From Dolomedes plantarius (Eukaryota; Arthropoda; Arachnida; Araneae; Dolomedidae): a stretch of DNA of 64,000 bases. Below, one piece after another: positions 49,186-61,700 of the stretch; the stretch's first letter is position 1, and each line of letters starts with the position of its first letter. Under the pieces are notes generated by a model. The model had not been told where the DNA came from. It ran no database searches and was given only the letters and a program-made list of their open reading frames with translations. The translations under genes were made by a program, and so were the position numbers. The DNA is taken from NCBI GenBank assembly GCA_907164885.2, contig OU015490.1, forward strand, positions 241,498,449 through 241,562,448, in the 5' to 3' direction.

Positions 49186-49365
49186 TTAAAGCAAGAGTTT
49201 ACATCATCAGTAGTGTCCAACCTTTTATCTTCCTTGGGCCACACTGAAAGAAGACAAATTGTTTTGGGCCACACAAAAATATACCTAACATTAAAAATAG
49301 TTGATGAGTAAAGAAAGTATAATATTCAGTTATCATATTTATTTCATTACAAATTTTATTAAAGA

Positions 49366-50720
49366 CTAGCGGCCCGTCCCGACTTTGTCTGGGTTCAACA
49401 ATTATCTGTCTTAAGTAGATATTAGGTAGGCATAATTTATTTTAAAACTTCATGGTATACCACATTTTTTGTTTCTTTTTCTGAGGTTTTAAAATAAATT
49501 AATTCTCCGCATTTCCTGACCTAGAGAGTCCGACATATAATTGTCCATGAGTAAAGCAATCTTCCTGCAAGTCAAGTCCAATATATTTGTATATGTGACC
49601 TTGGGATTTATTGATGGTGATAGCAAAAGAAATTTTTATTGGAAACTGTAACGTCAGGCACTGAATTGTGTTCGGGGCCACCCGCATGCCGATTTTGATA
49701 TGATTCGGCCCCATAGCGTATCTGCTACAGTCCACACACGAAAAAAGCACCAAAAATGGCACAAAAAATTTAATAACTTTTTAAAAATTAAAACAAAAAA
49801 TCCGGCTACGTCAGGCAATGAATCGTGTCCGGGGCCACCCGTGTGCCGCTTTTGATACGATTCGGCCCCATAGTCTCGTTGTCAGCGAGGACAGCCACGG
49901 AAGCTGTCGAAATAAGCAACTTTTAGGGGCAAAACCATTAAAACATTAATAAAAAAACTCCGGGGCCCGATTTCAAAAAATAATGCCTATGTTTGAATAT
50001 GAACAAGGATATTCGAAATAATCAATAAGTTTCACAGTTTCAATGAAACACACAGATTTTTGAATAAAGTTCATTAATTCAAGTTCGATTTACGCAAATT
50101 GTGCATAAAATTGTACATAAATTCAAAAGCATAAAGTTTATAAGTTAAATAAAGTTCTGTAATATTATACCAATAAATTTCCAGTTGATAGTTGATAAAT
50201 TGTAAATCTTTTTTTACCTTAAATGTCCAATAAAAAGCGTAGTTCCAAATGTAATTTTCTTAATAAACCCTTAAACGTTGCCAATTTCAAAAAACCTTTT
50301 TTGTATTTATCAATACCTCCTCCACTTGAATCTTTAAAATATTAAATGTTTTACTGATAATAAATAAAAATGTAATTTGATGTGTTGCTATGGTTACTTG
50401 ACTATGGTTGACGAAGAAAATTCAAATGTCAAATATTTTACCGATAATAAATGAAAATATCATTTGATGTGTTGCTATCGTTACTTGACTATAGTTGACA
50501 AAGTAAAAGTTTTAAAGGTGTCAATTTTTAAAATAATCAGCTCAATATTTAGGCCCCTAACTTTCTTTCTACTGATCAGATATACATAGTATATAGCCTA
50601 TGTCCATCTGGAATAATGTACCTTTCAAATAGTGAAAGAATTTTTCAAATAGGTGCAGGGGTTCCGGAGATTACTCTCCACATACAAAATCCGCTCTCTC
50701 TCTTTATATATTAGTAAAGA
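49366..50720 (-). mobile_element. Helitron with helicase remnant
   Basis: On the - strand it starts TCTTTACTAATATATAAAGA after A (50,721) and ends in a GC-rich stem, CTAG and T (49,365). The C-terminal part of a PIF1-type helicase is read at 49,700-49,499 ([18 protein letters not shown].., [11 protein letters not shown]). A diverged repeat of about 65 bp (CGGGGCCACCCG.. near 49,670 and 49,832) lies at the upstream edge of that frame. Rep and most helicase motifs are absent. Confidence 0.8.
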
Positions 50721-50929
50721 TTATGATTTTTTTTTAAAATTGAATGACAATAGAATTGATGTTTAGGTAGTATTCAAAGGTTATACAAAGAGAAAAATAA
50801 ATATAATATAAATAAAATGAGAAAAAATATATAGCATCGAATTTTTGCTATGGATCATATCATTGTTAAAAACTATGTTAAGGCTAAAGACATAATCGAA
50901 ATCTTCAGTTTCACAGTTTGAAAAAGAGG

Positions 50930-51066
50930 GGAAAATACAAGTTTCTTAAAAGTTTTTTACAATTTTCCGATTTTAACTGAAATTCTATTAACGTCTTAAT
51001 TTATTTCAAGTTAAGTTGGGGGGAGGCACGTGGGGCATGAGCCCCCCTCCCGACGCTACACCTATG
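50930..51066 (+). repeat. Dispersed repeat end, copy 2
   Basis: Matches the reverse complement of 15,411-15,490 in its left half, then has a G/C-rich palindromic block (GGGGCATGAGCCCCCCTCCC) and ends ACGCTACACCTATG. Confidence 0.5.
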
Positions 51067-51096
51067 GGGCCTAAGGTGTGAGTCTGCTGTCTGGAC

Positions 51097-52676
51097 TAAA
51101 GCTAAGTGTCCACTTATGACAAAACAGTCTCGAGAGTAGTCTCGACACTAGACTCACAAATGGATAGGGGCCTGAGAGCAGTCTCGGCGACAAGCAGGTG
51201 CAAGTATCAGAGATTGCAGCTGTCACAAGTGGACATGCTCATTTCTGCTCTCGAGACTTAGTCTCCAGTCTTCTGTCGTTGTTTGAAGATTTTTGTCAGA
51301 GCTGAGACTATGGGAGGCGTTACAAATTTCGTTGCTAATCGTTTGGAGGTTTTTCATTGGTCAAATATATTTCAATACTTTAACGCTTCCGCTATCGGAC
51401 TCCTACGTGAACAGGCCCTTGATTTCCCGCGCTTTTATTTATTCATTTTTTATTTCGCAATAAATCGGCAAATAATATTATTCTTTACATGTTCTTTAAA
51501 AATGGGTGAAAAGAAGGTTTTACCCGATAAAAGAGAGTGGACAGACGATGAAGTGTTTGAGTTAATCCATCTGTATGAGGAAGAGGAGTTTTTATGGAAT
51601 GTTACACATAAATTTTACAGGAATCGGGGAAAAAAATGAGCGTGTTCGAAGAATTTGCAAGAAAATTTAAAAATTGTGATGGGAATGAAGTACAGAGGAA
51701 GATTCATAACTTACGTAACCAGGTATGTATATTTATCAAATTGAACTAACCCAAATTCACTGCCACTTAACTGATTAATTAAATTTACTGTCACTCTTAA
51801 CTTTTTAGGTATCACACGAAATGCAAAAAATGAAATGAATGAAGAGTGGTGATGGTGCAGATGACAGATACGATAGTAAATGGAAGTTTTTCTCTGCATT
51901 AAAGTTCATTGTGCCTAGCTTCACACCAACAAAATCTACGTCAAACGTTGTGAATATATTTATAAATTTAATTCAATGTTTTTCACTCTTAATGAATTGG
52001 TTTAATATTTCCTAAATAATCAACCTATGGAATCGACCAAAAAATTATTTAATAAGCCGTACGAAAGATTGTTCAATACGCTATAACTTCGGTAATACTG
52101 GTCGTATTGAGATGGGATTTTTTTTATTTTGTAGATCTAAATTTCTTCTTTAAAACGATATAAAATTCAAAACTGTTGAAGTGGAAAAAAAAGGTCGAGA
52201 AAAAATTAATCTTTCTCATGATAAATATGCCGTAAGTATTATTACAAATTTTGTATTGTATTGTAATGTAATGTTTTGTTAAATAAACAGAATTATTCAA
52301 TTATTTAATTAATTATTTTATTTAAGAAAAAATAATTAATTCATTTCTTCTATCCACTCATTTTCTCACCCAACACTCCTTTTTTTCACTTTCCGCTTTT
52401 TCGCAATTTTATAAGCAATTACAAAAGCAAGGGCCTGACGCGAATCCATTTTGAAAGAAGAAAAACAAACAAACTGCGATCAAATCACAGAACTGACTGC
52501 GAGTTCACTCTCAAGTCGACACGTCGACACGAAATGTTCCCGCTCTCGAGACTGCAGTGACCATCGAGTCTCACGAACCTGTCTCGAGAGCGTGAGTGAT
52601 CTCAAATGGACAACCCCCTGAGATTAATCTCGAGACTTTCTCTCGAGATTTTGTCTCAAGTGGACACTTAGCTTTA
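51097..52676 (+). mobile_element. Unclassified TIR element with CTCGAG subterminal repeats
   Basis: Ends TAAAGCTAAGTGTCCACTT and (reverse complement) the same 19 bases are perfect inverted repeats, followed by similar TGACAAAA/GAGACAAAA and TCTCGAGA. Both sides are dense in CTCGAGA-type palindromes. Inside is a MADF-like gene. Superfamily unclear: neither an 8-bp nor a TTAA target is seen; MADF/Myb-like partners are known in PIF/Harbinger elements, but no DDE domain is found. Confidence 0.75.
51502..52015 (+). pseudogene. MADF/Myb-SANT-like protein remnant with an intron
   Basis: From MGEKKVLPDKREWTDDEV a MADF-like fold is read (FELIHLYEEEEFLWNVTH), continuing after a shift of one base in a run of seven A at about 51,629 into MSVFEEFARKF and EVQRKIHNLRNQ. 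A GT-AG intron of 86 bp (51,723-51,808) follows, then VSHEMQKMK, a stop, and KSGDGADDRYDSKWKFF to 52,015. MADF domains bind DNA; in transposons they assist the transposase. One frameshift and one stop make it a likely pseudogene. Confidence 0.7.
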
Positions 52677-52772
52677 CGTGCGAAGCAGCCCCCGCTGTGG
52701 TCTGTCTCTCACCCGCAGGGACTTCAACCCGGAAGAACTTAGTTGTTACATCGGTTCTTGGTCTGTGCATAA

Positions 52773-52972
52773 CATTGGTTACTCGTACTCGTTCTAGTTA
52801 ATTAGTTGATTTTTCAACTAGTTAATTTATTCTTTCTCCCTCAATCATTGTCAACACTATTTATAAACTTGAGAACGGTTAATCTTATGTCACATACTAA
52901 CCTTGATACTGAGGATAAGGAGCTCTTGCTCCCTGGTGCCTCTGTAGTGTTTTATGTCAATGTGAATGTCAA
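52773..52972 (+). repeat. Dispersed repeat, + strand copy
   Basis: Matches the reverse complement of 24,186-24,387. It holds the hairpin TTAGTTGA-TTTT-TCAACTA near 52,802 and lies about 860 bp upstream of the XKR start codon. Confidence 0.8.
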
Positions 52973-53835
52973 TGGTGTGTGCATAGGAAATATCAATATA
53001 AAGCACTGTAGAGCACTCTACGTATTAAATAGGATCTCATACTTTTATCGACATAATAAATTTGTGAATACGTATTTTGTTTGTTTGTTTGTTAAGATGT
53101 ACAACAAAACAAAGATGTTTTCAATATTATCATCTTTACAGTTTTAAAAAAACTCGTATTCCTTTTAAAAGTCTTTAAAAAGACTAGTTGTTGTTAATAT
53201 GGAATGAAACGAGAAATAAAATGCACCTTGTTAACGGGATGAATAAAACAAAAGAAAAATGTTGAGGCAATTAGCTGCTAAACGGTGTAAAACAAAGTTA
53301 TTTTTAGCAATAAAAACTTTAATTCTCCTCTCTTTTCTAATTTAACGAAGTGAGGATGAAAGAAGTTTTCTCTCCCAAACATTACATTATTATGATTGGG
53401 CTATAATTCATTGTTGAGACGGCCCCTTCAAACGTACTCGCCTGACAACTGGAAATGAAATCTAGACGCATGCGCTGTTGGAGCGTAATTTGAAACACAG
53501 ATGACAGTGACAAGAACTTTCACTTTCATTGTGGTATCGAAAGGGAAGTGAAGTGCATTTTTCCGTTCTAGTTTTTGTTTATTTTTCTTAGTTCTTTAAT
53601 GTTTTGAATTGTTAATATTTGACGCCGGTAAATTGATCATACAAATCTTATAATTCTTACCAAATTATATAATAATTATTTGTTGATTATTTCTGTGAGA
53701 ACCGTGATGGTAAAATTTATCATCGTGGTAGAAACTGTAAATTAAGCATGTTAGTTTTTATGAACTTTTAAATTACTCCTGTTACCAGATTTACAAAACT
53801 CGTTAGAAGCCATAATATTGAGTATTTTAAACTAA
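52973..53835 (+). other. Upstream region of the XKR gene
   Basis: AT-rich sequence, likely with promoter and 5' UTR of the gene starting at 53,836. No clear TATA box or initiator could be assigned. In-frame stops precede the chosen ATG. Confidence 0.35.
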
Positions 53836-56800
53836 ATGATTAAAATGAGTCAGGATTGTAATCTGACAGAGAGAGGTGAAGAGTCTTCTCCAAAACCCCC
53901 TTTGAAGAAGATGGAAATAACATATATAAAGATTATATGCTCTGTATTAGCAATAGGTTCATATATTCTTGATATCGGTTGGGATGTTTTTGTTGCTGTT
54001 AGACATTATCGGAATGGTGATGAGGCATATTTTAGTTTGACTGTCCTGTTTATAGTTTTCCCAGCTGTCATCATAACTGCTACCAGTGTTTGGTGGTATA
54101 TCACAGATAATTCTAATGATCATCTCAGGGCGTCACCCACACAATGGATTATAAGAATAATATTTTTAACATTATGGATGGCACCAGTTTTAAGGTAAGC
54201 ATGAGACATTCTGAAACAATTTTCAAAGTAACTGGAAATGTAGTTAAAATTCTATTTATTAAGTACTGAGAAAATATTAAAATTAAAGGAAAGTTTCATC
54301 AGGACATTCTATTTGTGTATTTAAACTTATACTGAATTTTTTTTCTCTATTGCTAATATATGTTTTCATTTCTTCTATTTTATGATAGTTTATGTCCACT
54401 AAGCACAATTTTACATCTAATATGTGAAAAGCCATTTAAAAAATTTTTTTCTTCCATATTTATAGTGTAGTGTTGCTCACATTTGTTAAAATTTCAAACC
54501 GGGTACAGTGTTCCCATAATCCTTAAAAATGTGTAAAAATTTTTTGGTGTACATAAGTCTTTGATTTTATTACTAAAATGTAAACAGGCCTTAATTGTCC
54601 TTAAAAATTTCACACCATAAAACTTTGCATGTTTAAAACAAAATTTTTATTTAAACTTCACAGGTAAACCAATAAACCATTATTCCGTGAACAGAAAAAA
54701 AATTGCAGAAACTGGTAGCAGTTAAAAAAAAAAGAAAGAAAGAAACTTCCTTTACGAACTAAGCCAAATGAAATAGATGGGACAAGAGTAATATTCTGTT
54801 ATTGCATGAACTGTAGTAACTATTTCCACCCCCAGTGTACCTGGGCCTATTAAGAGACTTAACTCTGCAATCAGCTGTTAAGCTTCAAAGAATTCTATTG
54901 CCATTAGAGTAGGGTTATGGTAGACTAAGGAATAAAAGATAGTAAAATTACTGTTCTTTGATAGGGTCGATGATTTTTTTTAAAACTTGTATTTAACCTG
55001 AACAACATACCATAGTTAAAATTTTCATAATTTGTTAAGGCCATTGAGAGAATCACCATTAAGTGGCTCTCGTTGATTTTATTGAAATATCATGTGCGTT
55101 TTCTGTTATCGGCTGCACATTTTAAATATGATTTGTTTTGACATCTCTCATGTTTTAAATATTCTTTTGTCATGTTTTATGTATTCTGTTATCTGTACCG
55201 TTGAAAGATATTTGTTTCAACTTGTGATTTGATTAATTAATTCAGTGTGATCATAAGCAAACAGTGAACATTGTAGCTAAGCTTAAAAGGATCCACTGTA
55301 AAAGAGTATCTGTTTACTGAGAGGGTTTTTTCTTCTTTTGGTCTGACATATAAATTAAATAAGAAAATCTATGAAGCCATGATGATTTTTATTTCTTACA
55401 TGTAGTCACTCATTGTATTTCAACCAGAATCACTGAGTGAAGCAGAGGACTATCCTGTCACTGAAGGAAAGACAATTGTTTCAAAGGTAGAAATGCATAG
55501 AAAAATTTTGGAATTACCTTTTTTTTCTACCAATTTTCAAGCTTCTCATAGGGATTCACCAAGCCTACCACTTTGGTTTAATCATTGATGAATTCTTAAA
55601 TGACTCCTGGACATCATTTCATGATCGTTTAATACATGATAATTTTCATTAGCAGTTATTTATAGTGTGCTAGTATTTTTTTTCATGAATTTGGCTTTAA
55701 ATGATATTTTTCATATCCTTAATTTTATGTAATTTGTTCAACTTCTCTTTGTCAGTAAAGGTTAATTCATGTAATATTGATATTCAGTGTGTAATATATC
55801 TCCAAAACCTGTAAATAGCTCTGTACGATTTTTTGTTTCATGTGTTTACAGAACTCTGTAGTTAATTTACTTCATTTGCATTTATGGTATTATATATAAT
55901 AAGGTTTGTATTAAATGTGTGTTTAATGCATATAGATATATTACTTCAGCACGCACTCTTTTATTGAATGTAGAGTTCGAAGCAATAATGTAATTTATAG
56001 CTGTGGTTTAAATCTATGTAGAAGGCTTTATCTGTAAGATGCAGATTGGAATTTAAGTCGGGTCATTATATATGTAATCAATGCTGCTCAGTAAAAGAGT
56101 ACCTATTTCTAGATAGCATCAAAAGAGCACTTAAATCATAAAGTAACAGAGTCAAATCACAAAAATGTATAATATTTACTGACTTCCAAAACCATAAAAA
56201 GTATATTATTTTCCACATTATCCCCTGCAGTATAAAAGGTATAAAAAATGGTTATTGAAATTAGCTCTTTATGTGGTTAGTTATAAACTTTTAATCATTC
56301 ATTCTTGGAATATATCTTTTGTGTATAAGCGCATTTTTTTATGTAAGTAAAATTTATTTTGTAAACATTTAGGAATGTTGAAGCCTTATATTATGCCAAG
56401 AAAAGTACTAAAAGTACAAGGGAATTTGAACAGCAAAATTATGCACGAAGAATGATTTATGAAAACACTGATGCATCATTTTTAAGATTATTTGAGGCAT
56501 GCCTGGAATGTGCTCCACAACTTATACTTCAAATTTATATTATAGCTCAAGTACACTATAACAAACCAAATGATATTTCTACTACTGGTAAGAAAATCAA
56601 TTTTATAGTACAGAAATTCTGAATTTTTGTTTTAACTTTGAGTTTCAGTGAAATTAACTAAAATGGGCTCTTGTGGATAAAAAAAGTTGATAACTACCAG
56701 GTATGATTGCTTTGTTACATGGAATAAATACCGGGGAAAAAAATAGAAATAAGATAAAATTATAATATGACTAGCTATTTATTTATTCTGAAATTTTCTA

Positions 56801-58763
56801 CAGATTTGAGATATGATAAAATATATAATTTGCTATAACATTTTCTAATTAGGAATTAAAGTTTTTTTCTGAGTTAGGGATATATAGGTGTAACCTTTTT
56901 TTTAACTTTGAGATATTCATAGAAGATAAAAATTTTAAATTTTGATCATTTGTGTAGTTGATATTTTTAAACAATGGCCATCCCTCTGATAAAAATCTTT
57001 AAATCGTACAGTCTGCATGGTAAAAAGATTAAAAATTCATAGGTTTTCATTCTTAAGTTTATTTTAAGATGGGCTGTGTAATGTTAGGTTCACAAAAATA
57101 TCATAATAGCAAAGTATTTTTTCTTCTTTTATCTAAAAGGGTATGTTAGTTTTAAACTATGGAACATGCAGATTTAAAATAATGTTTCTAAAATGATTTG
57201 TCTATGGGGAGTTTCTAAAATTTAATAAAAGCCAAATCCGTTGTTTCAAGGGATAAGCTAAGTAAAGGAAGAAAATTAAAGTTTAGAATAAATTTTTCCT
57301 TGCCAGTGTTTTTTATGTCTTGCTGCGAGTTGAAGTGTTCTTGATATTTCACTGTTTGATTGTTTACTTTGCTTTTAATGATAATTTTTTAAAAAAACCA
57401 CATTGTTGATAATGAATAAAATTTAGTTACTGCTTAAATTTAAGGTAACCTATGTATGTTAAACTATTTACTTTTATTTAAGCTTCATATTGTTTACTAC
57501 AGATCTAAAAAGGCAGCTTTAAAACTAAGAATATGTTGGTTTATTAATGTACAGTATTCTCTTGTTGATCATATCATATTCTTATTGTTTTTGTTTATCC
57601 TACATCTATCTCCAGCCTCTCCATTATTAATGGATGGGCAGTCCAGTAAAAGTCTAAAAGAACATAAGTTGGTGCTTTCAAAGCATTGTTCTTAATATTT
57701 ACAATAATACTAGGTCAGCTCTTAAGGTGCCCTATGAGGCTCCATTCATTTCACCCAATCTAAATAATTGACAGATAGGATCATTAACCAGTGCAATACA
57801 ATTTAAGTGTCTCTGTAGGTAGCCATGTCCCATAAGCACTTTAAAACAGGCAACTGCAATGGCCCTAGGTAAAGCCATGGGCATCCTAACTCAGTTTCTC
57901 AAGAGGGTACTATAGTTCTTATCCTGCTCAGTCTCCTGATAAGTTGATAATCTAGAATTTTTAATGAGCATTTTAATAATTTGTTTAATGTTATGCAGTG
58001 GTAATAAGGGACTAGGTTGAGGCATTTGAGCCCCAGTTTTCACCAAGTAATTGGCCTTCGTATTTCCATAGATCCCACAGTGACTCGGAATCCATTGGAG
58101 GATAACATTTTCCTTAATTCTTTCAAGATTTCTCAACTTCTCTTACAATGATAGACAAGCCCATTTTTTTTATAACAATGAGTTGAAAAAGTCGTGATGC
58201 CCACCTAGGAATGTATGAAAAACACAATGTTATCTTCAGGATGATCTATTACTTTATCGATTGTCATAGCTGCAGCAGTAATCTCTCATTCCTACTTGCC
58301 ACTATATTTCCCAACAGGCCAGGACACCTTAAAACTAGCTGAATAGGCACCTTTTTCAGTATTCCTGGTTGCATTTTTGACCAAGCCATCTGTATAAACC
58401 AAGTTTCAGGTGTTTTTTTCGTGGATAGTAGCTAAAGTGACAATTTTCAGATCTGGGATGAAAGAGTCCTGTTTATTAACATGCCAAATGAGATCCAGTT
58501 GTCTCTCAGCCAGTTTTAAATCATTGAGGGGGAAACTAAGCCTTGGGGAAAGACAAGAGATCGGATGTGTTGATATCATAAGTGTCATAAAAGTCCCAAC
58601 CAAACTCTTTAATAGTTTAGATCTTGAGGGTCATTAAATTTTTTTCCCCAAAGAACAAAGATCAGTGAATGCCGTATAAATTGTGGTTTCAACTCCAGCT
58701 GTGTATGTAATGATTAATCAAGGGGAATTTTGATGAAGTGGTTCTATCACACTCATAATTTTG

Positions 58764-58796
<33 letters not shown>

Positions 58797-61700
58797 CTGG
58801 CCTTGTTAATAGTAACAGCCAATGACTAGCTGTCTGTTCTTCACTTTTTACTTGCTCCCCTTGGATGCTGAGTTGATGCATGTAGAGCTCAGAGAAAAAC
58901 ATAATGATATCTTTGTTATTAGATGAAGATGTAAATTGATGTACAATTGATCATTTTGTGTAAAAATTCACATTTTATTGTACTACTTAATATTATTGAA
59001 ATTAGACAGTTTGTGAATATACCTTTGAGGGAAGAACCATCATGAGTCATTCATGTTTTGTTAAAATATTGATTCTTCATGAAGTTGAGTAGGGATCACA
59101 TTTGCATGATTTGTATGTGATTGCTTCATCTCTAATATTTGTGGTCATCTGTTTTGCTTTCATTTACATTTCTGTAAATAAGTTATACAGTACTATATAT
59201 AGTGTTAATAAGTTAAGTAAATTATAAGGAAACCCCAAATAAATCTCAAGTCTCCAACAGTAGGATTTCGTTTTAGAAAATGGTAAAGAAAAAATTTAAC
59301 CATTAGATAGGTCTTGAATCTTTGATAAAGGGGTCAAAAAAGGTCAAATTACTTAATTTTAGAGTTAAATAAAAGTGTGAATCATATTATAATCATTATA
59401 CTAAATCATAGAACAAATTTTTCTCAAATTCTTAAATTTATTTTCTATTTTAGTTCCATCTTTCGTAAAGAGCTTGTTCATTTTTACTTATAGTGTGAAC
59501 AAGGTGAATGGTGTTACAATTATATTTTTTAAAACCTACTCAATTTCAAGAGTTTTTTTTTCCCTTTCTTATGTTTTTATTACAATAAGGACCTAAGCAG
59601 AGATTACCTGTACATCATTTTTCTTGTAGATTGTTATATGCTTTCAAGTTTTTATGTAAATATATTTACTACCTCTATACAAAAAAAAGTTTCTTTTATT
59701 AGGTTTTATAATTACAATATCCTGTTGTATACCTGTTTATATTAACATTGAAAACTTTCTTCTCTTTTCAGAGATAATTCAATTGATTTCCATATTTACA
59801 TCACTGCTTTCTATGACCTTTGCTGTTATGTCTTACTTACGTAGTCTACGGGAATCTCTTGATTACAAAAATGAACTCAGTTGCTCCATTACTGTCTTCC
59901 CATTTTTATGGCGATTCCTTGATATAACTGCACGTATTGTGACTCTTGGTCTCTTTGCTTCAATTCTACTACCATATTTCTTCCTCCTGGTTGGTATACA
60001 TTTTGGAATCATGTTGGTTTGGATACGTTTTATGAATACAGACTTCTGTGATAAAAATAAGTAAGTTTAAATCATAAGTATAGTACAAAATAATTTGAAT
60101 ATATCTGTTTTGCCTTGATGAAATTTAAAGTAATAAGCTTATTCCTGAAGCATGATACTGTGAATTTCAGAGGCGAATTTTATTATATGTCCTGTTATCT
60201 GAATGTTGTCTGCTGTAATGTTGAGTGAAGACTCCACATTAGAAATACAAATTTAATGTTTTATTTTCTTATTCCCTGTTTCATCTTAAGGAGAAATTTT
60301 ATGCAGCTGATATATCATGTTTTCTTTGGATTTTTTTGAAAGATAAATTTGTTTTCATTGGGTCTGTTAATGCTGTCATTAAATGAAAAGGTTTTGCATA
60401 ATTTCTTGATTTTCTTTTCAGTAGCATAACTAAATTTTCCATTTGAAATAAATAAAATTGGGCTCTACAATACACTAATTCCACTTGTAGTTTTGCAATC
60501 CAAATGCAAGTATTTTAGCTAAAAATTCACAAAAAGTATTTCCTTGTTTGTTTGTTATTTCTTGCTGAAACATTTATTCTAAGATTAGCATTCTTTTCAT
60601 ATTAAATGCAATTTTTTTTAAATGTTGGCTCAGAATCCAATGTAATTAATGATGAAGTTTGATGTAATTAATATTTCATGCACATATTTGTACCCTTTTT
60701 TATTATGAGAGGATAGCAGTGTTCTAAAATTCAGATGAAGAATACCATGGTTATTAAAAGCCATGGTTATTAAAATTGTTTTAATTTTTGAAGATATTTT
60801 AGAAGACTAGTTAAGGGCTTTGTGTTAATTAAAATTCCAAAGTAGATTTTCATCATTTAACACCCTTGAAAACAATTAACACTTAAAAAATTATGTATTG
60901 TTTATATCTAATAATTTTTCCCCTAATTGTTTAATACAGTATTAAATTTTGATATGCAGAACAATATGTCATTGTATTAACAATTTCATATTATTTGTTT
61001 AGGAATGCAGAATGGGTGTACAACTTGTTACTTTCATTCATGTTCATATTTTGCTTTATCAACCCAAGAGATGACAAAAGCCGAACACGCTACATACAGT
61101 ATTATTGTCTCATTTTTGTGGAAAATACTGTCTTAATAAGTATATGGTACCATCACAATGTTCATTTCACTAGACTTGTTGTTCTCATCATGGTGTTTGT
61201 ATGTTTTGCGTTGGCCATTATCATCATGGTAAGTAAATTTGTTTTTATTTTCAGAATAAATTTAGTTTCTTTTTGATTATTATAGTACATTATTTATCAC
61301 ATTTTTATCTACCATTTTGGTTTCACTGAAAGGGGACTTACCCTTTTGCTTTATTTATGTATTTATTTACAAAGTAAGGAATTTACATGATGATGCATTT
61401 TTAAAAAACCTGTTTATTCTAGCTTTTCATCTGCCTTTGTGAACTTTATTTTGAAAAAAGTTCACTTATTTGCATCAAATTTTATGGGTAATAGGATTCA
61501 TGCAATCTTCATTCATGGTTTAGTATGAAGATAGAAAATTGATAATTGTCAGAAAAAATTAAATTTAGTGAAAAGTTTGAAAAAATTGAACTTGCATTGA
61601 AAATGTGAAACTTTCCCAGAATTTCTTATTAAATTGTTGTAACTTTTCTTTGAAGTTGCCTATTTATTTTTTCTAATTCCAATATAACCATCCCTAAGGA

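Noticed and set aside
49201..49330. Continuation of a host gene after the piggyBac element
   Set aside because: The sequence with GGGCCACAC resembles another dispersed fragment at 63.7 kb, so it is more likely repeat than gene.
52806..53147. Open frame of 113 residues before the XKR gene
   Set aside because: Its first half lies in a dispersed repeat with a second copy at 24.2 kb, and there is no splice connection to the XKR exons.
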